A stretch of DNA of 64,000 nt. Origin: CADCVT01 sp036389155. GTDB lineage: Bacteria; Actinomycetota; Thermoleophilia; Solirubrobacterales; Solirubrobacteraceae. Where the stretch lies: NCBI GenBank assembly GCA_036389155.1, contig DASVQN010000014.1, positions 62,001 to 126,000 of the forward strand. The letters are read 5' to 3'. The translations under genes were made by a program, and so were the position numbers. Within the stretch, counting starts at the first letter, position 1, and each line of letters opens with the position of its first letter. Below, piece by piece: positions 16,486-24,413 of the stretch. The notes below the pieces were generated by a model. It saw only the letters and a list, made by a program, of their open reading frames with translations, searched no databases and was not told the origin of the DNA.

Positions 16486-16947
16486 ATGGCCAAGGCCGCG
16501 CCCGTCCCGATCCACGCCGACATGACGTTCGCGGAGGCGGCGAAGCGCACCGTCGCCGTCCGCGCGCAGGAGCTGTGGGACCACGCCGAGGGCGTCCTCG
16601 ACACCAGCGACATCGAGCGCGTGCACGACATGCGCGTGGCGACGCGCCGGCTGCGCGCCGTCCTGGAGATCTTCGCCCCGACCTTCGAGCCGAAGGAGCA
16701 CAGGGCGGTGCTGAGGGAGGTCAAGGCGCTCGCCGACGCGCTCGGCGCCCGGCGCGACCCCGACGTCCAGCTCGAAGCGCTCGCGAGCATCGAGCAGGCG
16801 ATGGGGGCGGAGGAACGGCCGGGGCTCGAGGTCTTCGGCGAGCAGATCCGGGCCGAGCAGGCGGCGGGCAACGACGTCCTGGCCGCGGCGCTCAGCCACG
16901 CGGAGGAGAGCGCGCTGCGCGAGCGGCTGGAGCGGCTGATCGCATGA
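16486..16947 (+). CDS. CHAD-domain protein (short, N-terminal-half type)
   Basis: A 153-residue helical protein starting directly after the Ppx stop. It contains the hallmark CHAD motif VHDMRVATRRLRAVLEIF (about residues 45-62) and the second motif VKALADALGARRDPDVQLEAL. CHAD domains bind polyphosphate through conserved His, Arg and Lys. At this length it equals about one half of a classical CHAD domain, which has two four-helix bundles; the motif type (ATRRLRA, ARRDPDV) corresponds to the first half. The next gene carries the second-half motif. Its stop overlaps the next ATG (ATGA). Confidence 0.85.
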   Translation: MAKAAPVPIHADMTFAEAAKRTVAVRAQELWDHAEGVLDTSDIERVHDMRVATRRLRAVLEIFAPTFEPKEHRAVLREVKALADALGARRDPDVQLEALASIEQAMGAEERPGLEVFGEQIRAEQAAGNDVLAAALSHAEESALRERLERLIA

Positions 16948-17519
16948 AGGCGCGGAAGGTCAAGGGGCTGGACCCGGACGGCAGCCTCGGCGACAACGCC
17001 CAGTCGATCGTCGCCGCGCGCCTGGACGAGCTGTGCGGCTTCGTCCCGCGCGCGCTCGATCCGGGGCAGGTCGCGGCGCTGCACGACATGCGCATCGCGG
17101 CCAAGCGCCTGCGCTACGTCCTCGAGGTCACCGAGCCGTGCTTCGGCCCGTACGCCGCCACCGCCGGCAAGCGCACGAAGGAGCTGCAGGACCTCCTGGG
17201 GGAGATCCACGACTGCGACGTCCTCGTGCCGCGGATCGCAGAGATCGTCGGCGAGCTGCGCAACGCGGCCGTCGCCGACGTCGTGCACCGCAGCGGCGAC
17301 GCGGAGGACGTCGACCCCGCGCTGGCGGCCGACGCGCCGCACCGCGACGCCTGGCGCGGGCTCGAGGCGCTGATCGTCCACCTCCGCGCCCGCCGCGAGG
17401 TCCTGTTCGCGCGGTTCCTCGCGTTCTGGGCCCAGCTCGAGCGCGAGGGCTTCCGCGCGCGCCTGGAGTACGCGATCACCGAGCGCGCGCTGGGTACCAC
17501 GGTGACGACCGCCCCATGA
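16944..17519 (+). CDS. CHAD-domain protein (short, C-terminal-half type)
   Basis: A 191-residue helical protein with the CHAD motif LHDMRIAAKRLRYVLEV (about residues 48-64) followed by KELQDLLGEIHDCDVLVPRI. The AAKRLRY and LQDLLGEIHD forms are those normally found in the second bundle of a full-length CHAD domain. It overlaps the preceding CHAD gene and the following ppk gene by four bases each (ATGA), implying near-equal synthesis. Most likely it pairs with the upstream half to form a polyphosphate-binding unit, or each works alone on the surface of polyphosphate granules; the sequence cannot distinguish these. Confidence 0.85.
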   Translation: MKARKVKGLDPDGSLGDNAQSIVAARLDELCGFVPRALDPGQVAALHDMRIAAKRLRYVLEVTEPCFGPYAATAGKRTKELQDLLGEIHDCDVLVPRIAEIVGELRNAAVADVVHRSGDAEDVDPALAADAPHRDAWRGLEALIVHLRARREVLFARFLAFWAQLEREGFRARLEYAITERALGTTVTTAP

Positions 17520-19642
17520 GCACGGAAGCGCCACCCCCCACCGCCGACGCGCCGGCCCCGCCCGCGGACCTGCGCTCGACCGACCTCTTCTTCAACCGCG
17601 AGCTCTCGTGGCTGGACTTCAACGCGCGCGTCCTGGAGCTGGTGGAGGACGACCGCGTCCCGCTCATGGAGCGGGTGAAGTTCGCCGCGATCTGGACCTC
17701 GAACCTCGACGAGTTCTTCATGGTCCGCGTCGCCGGCGTCCACGACCAGATCGAGGCGGGGCTAACCGATCCGGGGTCCGACGGGCGCACGCCGGCGCAG
17801 GTCCTGCGCGCGATCCGCGAGCGCGTCGTCGCGCAGGCCGCCCGCCACGCGACGTGCATCAGCGGCGAGCTGCTGCCGGCGCTCGAGCGCCACGGCGTGC
17901 GCATCGTCTCCTGCGGCGAGGTGGAGGCCGAGCAGCGCGACGCGCTCGAGGAGCGCTTCCGGCGCCAGATCTTCCCGGTCCTCACGCCCCTCGCGGTCGG
18001 CCTCGGCCGGCCGTTCCCCTACATCTCCAACCTCTCGCTGTCGCTGGCCGTGCTGCTGCGCGACCCGCAGTCGAACCACCGCACCTTCGCGCGCGTGAAG
18101 GTGCCGAAGGAGATGCTGCCGCGCTTCGTCGAGCTCGACACCGACGACGGCCACACGTTCGTCCCGCTCGAGGACGTCATCGCGCACAACCTCGACGCGC
18201 TCTTCCCGGGGATGGAGATCATCGACCACGGCGTCTTCCGGGTCACGCGCGACGCCGACCTGGAGATCTCCGACGAGGCCGCCGACCTGCTCGAGGCGGT
18301 GGAGGCCGAGCTGCGGCGCCGGCGCTTCGGCGAGGCGGTGCGCGTCGAGATCGGCACCGGGATGTCCGAGGCGCTGCGCGAGCAGATCGTCGGCGCGCTC
18401 AGCCTGGAGGAGGAGCAGCTCTACGAGCGCGACGGGCTGCTCGACGCGAGCGACCTGACGCAGATCGCGGGCCTGCCCGGCTTCGGCGAGCTGCACGACG
18501 CGCCGTGGACGCCGGTGACGCAGCCGCGCCTGCAGGGCGACGACGGCGAGGTCGACGTCATGGCCGAGATGCGCGACGGCGACATCCTCGTGCACCACCC
18601 GTACGACTCGTTCTCCTCGTCCGTCGAGCGGTTCGTGCAGCAGGCGGTCATCGACCCCGACGTGCTGGCGATCAAGCTCACGATCTACCGCACGAGCGAC
18701 GACTCGCCGCTCGTCCCGGCGCTGATCCGCGCGACGGAGCACGGCAAGCAGGCGGTCTGCCTGGTGGAGCTCAAGGCGCGCTTCGACGAGCAGGCGAACA
18801 TCACATGGGCGCGCGCGCTCGAGCAGGCGGGCGTGCACGTCGTCTACGGCCACCCGTCGCTGAAGACGCACGCCAAGTGCGTGCTCGTCGTGCGGCGCGA
18901 GGGCGACGGCGTGCGCCACTACGTCCACGTCGGGACCGGCAACTACCACCCGAAGACCGCGCGCCTGTACACCGACGTCGGGCTGTTCACGTGCGACGAG
19001 GAGCTCGGCGCCGACGTCACCGACATGTTCAACTTCCTGACCGGCTACGCGCGGCCGAAGCGCTACCGCAAGGCGCTCGTCGCGCCGACGCATCTGCGCG
19101 ACGGCATCCTCGACGAGATCGAGCGCACGATCGCCGCGCACGAGGCCGGCAAGTCGGCGCGGATCGCGATGAAGATGAACTCGCTCGTCGACCGGCGCTG
19201 CATCCGGGCGCTCTACCGGGCGTCGCAGGCGGGCGTGCCCGTGGACCTGAACATCCGCGGGATCTCGTGCCTGCGGCCGGGCGTCGAGGGGGTCTCGGAC
19301 AACATCCGCGTCGTCTCGGTCGTGGGGCGCTTCCTCGAGCACTCGCGGATCTACACGTTCGAGCGCGACGGCGAGACGACCGTGTACATCGGCTCCGCCG
19401 ACCTCATGCCGCGCAACCTCGACACGCGCGTCGAGCTGCTGGCGCCGGTGGAGGACGCCCCGCTGAAGGGCGAGCTCATCGACGTGCTGGAGCGCTCGCT
19501 GGCCGACGACATGTTCGGCTGGGACCTGCTCCCGGACGGCTCGTGGGAGCGCCGGAAGCCCGGCGACCAGCCGCGCTCGACCCATCGCGAGCTGATGATC
19601 CGCCACTCCGCCCGCGCGGCCGAGGGCACCGCGGGCTCGTAG
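17516..19642 (+). CDS. ppk1: Polyphosphate kinase 1
   Basis: A 708-residue enzyme of standard length that polymerises the gamma-phosphate of ATP into polyphosphate. The N domain begins FFNRELSWLDFNARVLELVEDD, the H domain includes FPYISNLSLSLAVLL, and the catalytic core shows SLKTHAKCVLVV and RFLEHSRIYTF, the two places where the conserved His residues sit, plus GTGNYHPKTARLYTDVGLFT and IGSADLMPRNLDTRVE. The N-terminal 20 residues are Pro/Ala-rich. It ends an operon with Ppx and two CHAD proteins, so synthesis, breakdown and binding of polyphosphate are encoded together. Confidence 0.96.
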   Translation: MSTEAPPPTADAPAPPADLRSTDLFFNRELSWLDFNARVLELVEDDRVPLMERVKFAAIWTSNLDEFFMVRVAGVHDQIEAGLTDPGSDGRTPAQVLRAIRERVVAQAARHATCISGELLPALERHGVRIVSCGEVEAEQRDALEERFRRQIFPVLTPLAVGLGRPFPYISNLSLSLAVLLRDPQSNHRTFARVKVPKEMLPRFVELDTDDGHTFVPLEDVIAHNLDALFPGMEIIDHGVFRVTRDADLEISDEAADLLEAVEAELRRRRFGEAVRVEIGTGMSEALREQIVGALSLEEEQLYERDGLLDASDLTQIAGLPGFGELHDAPWTPVTQPRLQGDDGEVDVMAEMRDGDILVHHPYDSFSSSVERFVQQAVIDPDVLAIKLTIYRTSDDSPLVPALIRATEHGKQAVCLVELKARFDEQANITWARALEQAGVHVVYGHPSLKTHAKCVLVVRREGDGVRHYVHVGTGNYHPKTARLYTDVGLFTCDEELGADVTDMFNFLTGYARPKRYRKALVAPTHLRDGILDEIERTIAAHEAGKSARIAMKMNSLVDRRCIRALYRASQAGVPVDLNIRGISCLRPGVEGVSDNIRVVSVVGRFLEHSRIYTFERDGETTVYIGSADLMPRNLDTRVELLAPVEDAPLKGELIDVLERSLADDMFGWDLLPDGSWERRKPGDQPRSTHRELMIRHSARAAEGTAGS

Positions 19643-19670
19643 GTCCGCCCGGCTCGTCACAATCCCCGCC

Positions 19671-20294
19671 GTGCCGACCCGACGCGCGATCCTGACCGCT
19701 GCCGTCACCGCGCCCGTGGCGCTGTCGGGCTGCGGCGGGTCGGGGGAGGACGAGAAGGAGAAGGAGCGCGATCGCGCCGACCTCGAGATCGTCCGGTTCC
19801 TGCTCGACGTCGAGCACGTGGAGTCGGCGTTCTGGCGTGAGGCGGAGTCGCGGGGGAACCTCGATTCGGTCGGCGCGGGCGACATCGCGCCGCAGATCGC
19901 GCGCAACGAGCGCGAGCACGTCTTCGTGCTGGAGCGGTGGGCGCGGCGGCTGGGCGGCGGTCCCGGGAAGCCGCTCCCCACGCGGTTCGACGAGATCTTC
20001 GAGGCCGGTCCCCAGGAGGTCCTGTCGTCCGGCGCCTCGTTGGAGAACCTGTCCGCGGCCGCCTACCTCGGCCAGATCAACCGCGTGCAGGACCGCAACG
20101 TGCTGGCCTCGCTGCTGGCCATCCACACCGTCGAGGGGCGGCAGGCGGCAGCGGTCAACCGCCTCGCCGGCCGCGGGTTCTCGCTCGGCTCCGGTCAGCT
20201 GGAGGGGGCGCTGCCCGACGGCGCGTTCGCGCAGCCGATGGAGATGCGCGACGTTCGCGCGCGCCTGCACCGCTACGCGGGGGCGCGCTCGTGA
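19671..20294 (+). CDS. Ferritin-like domain lipoprotein with twin-Arg-type signal
   Basis: A 207-residue exported protein. The N-terminus PTRRAILTAAVTAPVALSGCGG combines a twin-Arg motif with a lipobox (LSGC, Cys at about residue 20), then a charged linker. The rest is helical with the ferritin-like/DUF4439 pattern: EIVRFLLDVEHVESAFWREAE, IARNEREHVFVLERWARRLG and LASLLAIHTVEGRQAAAVNRLAG. The Glu and His residues that would bind a di-metal site are present in each helix. GTG at 19671 follows a CACAAT hexamer by seven bases. Its stop overlaps the GTG of a second ferritin-like gene. Confidence 0.82.
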   Translation: MPTRRAILTAAVTAPVALSGCGGSGEDEKEKERDRADLEIVRFLLDVEHVESAFWREAESRGNLDSVGAGDIAPQIARNEREHVFVLERWARRLGGGPGKPLPTRFDEIFEAGPQEVLSSGASLENLSAAAYLGQINRVQDRNVLASLLAIHTVEGRQAAAVNRLAGRGFSLGSGQLEGALPDGAFAQPMEMRDVRARLHRYAGARS

Positions 20295-20863
20295 GGATGA
20301 CCCGGGCGCAGCTCATCGTGCGGGCGGCCGTGGCCGGCGGAGCGCTGGCCGCGGGACCCCTCGCGGCGCGCGCGCTCGCCGACATCAAGGACGACATCAG
20401 CTTGATGGAGTACCTGCTCACGCTCGAGTACGCGCAGTCGGTCCTGTACCGCGACGCGATCAAGCAGATCGCGCTGTCCGAGGACACGAAGCGCCTTGCC
20501 GGCGAGCTGCGCGACGAGGAGGTCGAGCACGTCGACGCGCTGCGCTCGACGATTGAGGACGCGGGAGGCAAGCCGCCCGAGCGCGTCCCGCTTGACTTCG
20601 GCGCCGCGCTGGGCAGCGAGGCCGCGTTCCTCAAGCTCGCAAACACGCTCGAGGACACGGCGACCAGCGCGTACAACGGCGCCGCTCCGCGGCTCGAGTC
20701 GCGCGAGTTCATGGCCGTCTTCGCGAGCCTCGCCCAGATCGAGGCGCGTCACTCCGCGCTCGTCCGCCTGCTGCGCGACAAGCCGCCTGCTCCACTGCCG
20801 TTCGACAAGGCGTCGAACCGGCAGGACGTGCGGACGGCGATCCGCGAGTACGAGCGGCACTGA
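20291..20863 (+). CDS. Ferritin-like domain exported protein
   Basis: A 190-residue protein with an N-terminal export signal (QLIVRAAVAGGALAAGPLAARALA, residues 6-30) and a four-helix ferritin-like domain: LMEYLLTLEYAQSVLYRDAI, LAGELRDEEVEHVDALRSTIEDAGG, FLKLANTLEDTATSAYNGAAP and VFASLAQIEARHSALVRLLRD. These supply the Glu/His set of the ferritin_2 family. GTG was taken as start because it overlaps the previous stop (GTGA). The tandem pair is probably a duplication; actinobacteria often encode such pairs, with unknown substrate, possibly metal or stress related. Confidence 0.82.
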   Translation: MRMTRAQLIVRAAVAGGALAAGPLAARALADIKDDISLMEYLLTLEYAQSVLYRDAIKQIALSEDTKRLAGELRDEEVEHVDALRSTIEDAGGKPPERVPLDFGAALGSEAAFLKLANTLEDTATSAYNGAAPRLESREFMAVFASLAQIEARHSALVRLLRDKPPAPLPFDKASNRQDVRTAIREYERH

Positions 20864-20891
20864 AAAGGTCGGCTCAGCGGTGACTTTCGAT

Positions 20892-20907
20892 CATTTTCCG
20901 GAGAATG
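20892..20907. promoter_or_regulatory. Near-perfect 16-base palindrome upstream of a secreted protein gene
   Basis: CATTTTCC-GGAGAATG has seven of eight base pairs symmetric. It is AT-richer than its surroundings and lies about 100 bases before the TTG at 21005 in a 141-base non-coding gap. A TTGCGC hexamer starts four bases downstream and an ATAGCG hexamer lies 17 bases beyond that, so the palindrome could be an operator next to a conventional promoter. Evidence is symmetry only. Confidence 0.3.
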
Positions 20908-21004
20908 GGGTTGCGCGAAGCCCTGCGCACCGGATAGCGTCGCCCTAATCGTGGACCGGCGTCCCCTCGGGCGCAGGTCTTGTTTCCAGGAGAAGGGTCT
21001 CGCT

Positions 21005-22021
21005 TTGTCCCATGTACGGAGGCTGATGCTCGCGGTTGCCGCGTGCTGCCTCGTCGCAGCCATGGTCGGCGCGCCGACCGCCAGCGCTGCAAGCCACACG
21101 ACGGCCCACGCGGCCGTGTCGAAGAAGGCGCTCGCCAAGTCCCTCAAGTCGACGCGGAAGATCGCGACGCGCAACCGGGCGGCGATCAAGAAGCTCAACA
21201 CCGCGCTGGCGAAGGGCATCACGGATCTCCGCGCCGCCATCACCGGTGGTGACAAGACGGTCGACGACAAGATCAACTCGATCGTCGCGATCACGACCCC
21301 GATCCTCCAGCAGCTCGGCGCAGGCCTGACCCAGGCTGGTGCGGGGCTCGTCGCGCTGCAGGATGCAGCGCTCAAGCTGAAGGCAGGGCTCGAGGAGCTC
21401 GCCGCCGGAACGAAGCTGCTCGGCGACTTCGTGAAGGCCGACGAGTACGGCGCGGTCCGCGCCTTCCAGCGGCCCGCCGCGAGCACGGATGAGGCGGACT
21501 TCGACGCGATCCCCGGGATCTCGGCGAACTCGGCGAACATCCCGGACAACGGCCAGGGGGCGCTCGTCAGCGCGTCGGTGCCGTTCCTGAACACCTCAGG
21601 TGGTCCGGTGGACGTGACGCTCCGCGCGGCGATCCGCTCGAACGAGTCCGACGGCGCGGCCACGGGCCCGCCCGCGGGCCAGGTCGGCGGCATCTTCTAC
21701 GCGAAGTGCGCGGCCATCCCGGGTCAGGCCCCCACGAGCTGCCCCGGCGGCGTCGAGCCGGGCGCGATCGTGTGCGCCCCGAGCGGTCCGCCGCCCGCGC
21801 AGGACTTCGGTCCGCTGGTCGGCGTCCAGCCGCTCGAGAACATCCAGACGAAGGACCCCGCGACGAGCTTCGCGGCTCCCACCGCGGAGGACGACGTCAA
21901 CCCGACCGGTGAGGTCGCGAACGCGGACTGCACCATCCCGGGCAACGGGCTCTACGAGCTCACGTTCGCCGTCCAGTTCTTCGACTTCCCGACGTCGACG
22001 ACGCCGGGGCCGACCGAGTAG
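21005..22021 (+). CDS. Secreted helical protein of unknown function
   Basis: A 338-residue protein. TTG at 21005 is chosen because AGGAGAAGGG (20988-20997) lies seven bases upstream; an ATG at 21026 is too close to its own GGAGG. The signal peptide is MLAVAACCLVAAMVGAPTASA, cleaved near residue 29. Residues 40-140 are long amphipathic helices rich in Lys and Ala (SKKALAKSLKSTRKIATRNRAAIKKL), followed by a Gly/Asp-rich beta-type domain with four Cys (YAKCAAIP, TSCPGGVEPGAIVCAP, ADCTIPG). I do not recognise the family. It may be a surface or filament-like protein. A strong hairpin just after its stop lies within the convergent gene. Confidence 0.72.
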   Translation: MSHVRRLMLAVAACCLVAAMVGAPTASAASHTTAHAAVSKKALAKSLKSTRKIATRNRAAIKKLNTALAKGITDLRAAITGGDKTVDDKINSIVAITTPILQQLGAGLTQAGAGLVALQDAALKLKAGLEELAAGTKLLGDFVKADEYGAVRAFQRPAASTDEADFDAIPGISANSANIPDNGQGALVSASVPFLNTSGGPVDVTLRAAIRSNESDGAATGPPAGQVGGIFYAKCAAIPGQAPTSCPGGVEPGAIVCAPSGPPPAQDFGPLVGVQPLENIQTKDPATSFAAPTAEDDVNPTGEVANADCTIPGNGLYELTFAVQFFDFPTSTTPGPTE

Positions 22022-22024
22022 CGG

Positions 22025-22879
22025 TCAGTCGAGAGCAACGGAAGCAGTTTCGACGGGCCCGGCATTGCGCCGGGCCCGTCGTGCTTCGGGGGCCTCTTCG
22101 CGGCCGCGGGCGCGGACGTCGATCTCGACGCCGGCCAGGAACGCCGCCGCGGAGAGGTAGACGTAGGTGAAGAGCAGGAAGATCGTCGCGAAGGAGCCGA
22201 AGGCCGAGCCGTAGTCGGCGAGCCTCGTCACGTAGAGGGCGAAGGCGAAGGAGCCGACGAGCCAGCAGCCGGCCGCGAGGAGCGTCCCGCGGGAGACCCA
22301 GCTGAGCGGCTGCGGCCGAGCCGGGGCGTAGTGGACGATGAGCCCGACGGCGACCACGCCGAGCGCCAGCCCGAGCGCCCAGCGCACCGCGATCGATACG
22401 AGCTCGGCGGCGAAGCCGTCCGTCGCGACCGCGAGCGGGCCGAGGTAGATCGCCGCCAGTGCGAGGAGGAGGAGCACGGTCACGGCGAGCGAGAGGCCGA
22501 TCGAGGTGCGCAGCTCCGCGCCCAGCGACCGGTCGTTGTCGCGGCACTCGTAGATGCGGTCGAGCGCGCCCATCGTCGCGCGCATCGCGGCCGACAGCCG
22601 CCAGATGGCGAGCGCCGCGCCCGCCGTCAGCCAGAACGGCTGCTGCTCGCCGAGGATCCGCTTCGCCGTGTCGTCGATGACGGTGAACGCCGCCGCCGAG
22701 ACCTTCGGCTTCAGCTCGGCGGCGGCGTCCTGCCAGACGCGGTCGAGGTCGAGGAACCCGAAGAGGGCGAGCGCGAACAGGGTGAGCGGAACGACCGCGA
22801 ACAGCACCTGGAACGCGATCGCGCTGGCGGAGTTGAGGATCTCGTGCTCGTCGTTGGCAGCCTGGATCCGCCGGAGCAT
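22025..22879 (-). CDS. YihY/BrkB-family inner membrane protein
   Basis: A 284-residue membrane protein with about six transmembrane segments. The family signature SASAIAFQVLFAVVPLTLFALALFGFLD lies near residues 18-45, followed by LTAGAALAIWRLSAAMRATMGALDRIYE, LAVTVLLLLALAAIYLGPLA, a fourth and fifth helix, and a final SAFGSFATIFLLFTYVYLSAAAFLAGVEID. Once annotated as ribonuclease BN in E. coli, the family has no firmly known biochemical role; some members are called BrkB. The last ten codons contain a perfect 13-bp inverted repeat shared with the converging gene. ATG at 22879. Confidence 0.9.
   Translation of the reverse strand: MLRRIQAANDEHEILNSASAIAFQVLFAVVPLTLFALALFGFLDLDRVWQDAAAELKPKVSAAAFTVIDDTAKRILGEQQPFWLTAGAALAIWRLSAAMRATMGALDRIYECRDNDRSLGAELRTSIGLSLAVTVLLLLALAAIYLGPLAVATDGFAAELVSIAVRWALGLALGVVAVGLIVHYAPARPQPLSWVSRGTLLAAGCWLVGSFAFALYVTRLADYGSAFGSFATIFLLFTYVYLSAAAFLAGVEIDVRARGREEAPEARRARRNAGPVETASVALD
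22051..22081. terminator. Perfect 13-bp inverted repeat, probable terminator inside the end of the YihY gene
   Basis: CGACGGGCCCGGC (22051-22063) pairs exactly with GCCGGGCCCGTCG (22069-22081) across the five-base loop ATTGC. It starts 29 bases after the stop of the plus-strand secreted gene and lies before the stop of the minus-strand YihY gene. There is no strong T-run on either side, so it would be an I-shaped terminator of the type common in actinobacteria. Confidence 0.55.
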
Positions 22880-22935
22880 GAGACGGCTCTACCCGAAAAG
22901 CGGAGCGCCCCGGGCGCGAGGCGAGCGGCGCGGCG

Positions 22936-24381
22936 TCACGACACGCCGCCCCCCGGCGGTGGACCGGTCGACGTCGTCTCGCACGTCCCGGGCGTGACCG
23001 GGTCGCCGGCGTCGACGTAGGCGATGTCGGTGTCGGCGCCGCAGTCGGTCTCGGCGTCGGCCGCGCTGTCCTGCATCCGCAGCTCGTCGGCGCCCCCGCC
23101 CCCGAGCGCGCGGTCGATGCCGCCCAGCGGCTCGATGAAGTCGCTCAGCGGGCCGCCGACGAGGCGGTTCGCGGAGGCGTTGCCGATCAGGGTGTTCTGG
23201 CCCTGGCCGCCGTTGGCGCTCTCGACGCTGCCGTAGAGCTGATCGCCCTCGCCGGGCGCGCCCGAGGTCGTGCTCGCGTCGAGCGCGGCGCGCACCGCGC
23301 CGGTGCGCAGCGAGTAGTCGACGAGGTCGGTGCCCGCGAGGCCGAGGATCTGGTCCGCGCCGTTCGGCGCGCTGCCCTGCGGGAAGGTGTCGTTGCCGTC
23401 CCCGCCCTCGAGGCGATTCGGACCGGCGGAGCCGCTCAGCACGTCGCCCGCGTGACCGCCGCGGACGTTCTCGGTCGACGTGTAGACGTTGTCGAGCTCG
23501 CCGGTCGCGCCGTCGTTCGCCACGGCGTCGATGGAGACGGTCACCTTGGCCAGGCGGTCGGCGTAGTCGACCGTGTCGACGCCGCCGCGGCCGCTGATCG
23601 AGTCGCTGCCGTCGGCCGCGGCGCCCTGCGGGAAGCGGTCGTCGCCGCCCTCGCCGACCAGCTCGTCGTTGCCGGGGCCGCCGGTCAGGACGTTCGCCGA
23701 CGCGCTGCCGACGAGGACGTCGTTGCCCGAGCCGCCGACGACGTCCTCGGTCGAGTTGAACACGTTGTCGAACTCGCCGGCCTCCCCGTCGTTCGCGACC
23801 GCGTCGCCGGTGACCTGAAGCGGCGCGGTGCGGCCGCTGTAGAGGACGACGTCGCGGCCCTCGCTGCCGCTGAGCCCGTCGTCGCCGTCGTCCGCCGCGC
23901 CCTGGTCGAAGGTGTCGTCGCCCTCCTGGCCGATGAGGTCGTCGTTGCCGGGGCCGCCGTTGATGTAGTCGTTCCCCTCGCCGCCGCCGATGCGGTCGAC
24001 CGCATTGCCGGTGATGACGTGGTCGTTCCCGCCGTTCGAGAAGACCACCATCGGGTACGGGAGGCCGACGCCGTCGACCTCGTCCTTGAAGTTGCCGAGC
24101 TCAGCACGCACCCGGTCGACGTTGAAGCACTCGGCGTCCTGGTTGCCGACGAACTGGCAGCCGGGCCCGAGGGCGTAGGGCTTCGCGCCGCCGCTGACGA
24201 CGATGTTCCCGAACGTGTTGATGCGGAAGGTCCACGCGCCGGCGAACGGCTCCCTGTCCGAGGACACCCGGAGCTCGGTGCCCACCACCCGGATGTCGGT
24301 GAAGGTCGCCTCCGCGGCCGGGGCGGCGCCCCCGAAGAGGAGCAGCGTGACGGCAGCGGCGGCGAGGCGTGCGGGAGGCAT
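22936..24381 (-). CDS. Secreted calcium-binding-repeat (RTX-like) protein
   Basis: A 481-residue exported protein. Signal peptide 1-24 (LAAAAVTLLLFGGAAPAAEA), an N-terminal beta domain with a Cys pair (GPGCQF, AECFNV), then glycine-aspartate nonapeptide repeats of the GGxGNDxLxG kind (GGGEGNDYINGGPGNDDLIGQEGDD at 132-156). From 155 on, three copies of an about 85-residue unit follow (starting DDTFDQG 155, DDRFPQG 247, NDTFPQG 330). Such repeats bind Ca2+ and fold on export. The N-terminal Sec signal and lack of a C-terminal secretion signal separate it from type I-secreted toxins. ATG 24381 has GGAGGG upstream; a longer frame start at 24417 is less likely. Confidence 0.8.
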   Translation of the reverse strand: MPPARLAAAAVTLLLFGGAAPAAEATFTDIRVVGTELRVSSDREPFAGAWTFRINTFGNIVVSGGAKPYALGPGCQFVGNQDAECFNVDRVRAELGNFKDEVDGVGLPYPMVVFSNGGNDHVITGNAVDRIGGGEGNDYINGGPGNDDLIGQEGDDTFDQGAADDGDDGLSGSEGRDVVLYSGRTAPLQVTGDAVANDGEAGEFDNVFNSTEDVVGGSGNDVLVGSASANVLTGGPGNDELVGEGGDDRFPQGAAADGSDSISGRGGVDTVDYADRLAKVTVSIDAVANDGATGELDNVYTSTENVRGGHAGDVLSGSAGPNRLEGGDGNDTFPQGSAPNGADQILGLAGTDLVDYSLRTGAVRAALDASTTSGAPGEGDQLYGSVESANGGQGQNTLIGNASANRLVGGPLSDFIEPLGGIDRALGGGGADELRMQDSAADAETDCGADTDIAYVDAGDPVTPGTCETTSTGPPPGGGVS

Positions 24382-24413
24382 GGAATGACCCTCCCTCATC
24401 CCGGAGTGCGCGG

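Noticed and set aside
22936..24381. Reading the calcium-repeat protein as a secreted RTX toxin
   Set aside because: There is no toxin domain, no C-terminal type I secretion signal and no nearby ABC exporter of that type; a Sec signal is present instead.
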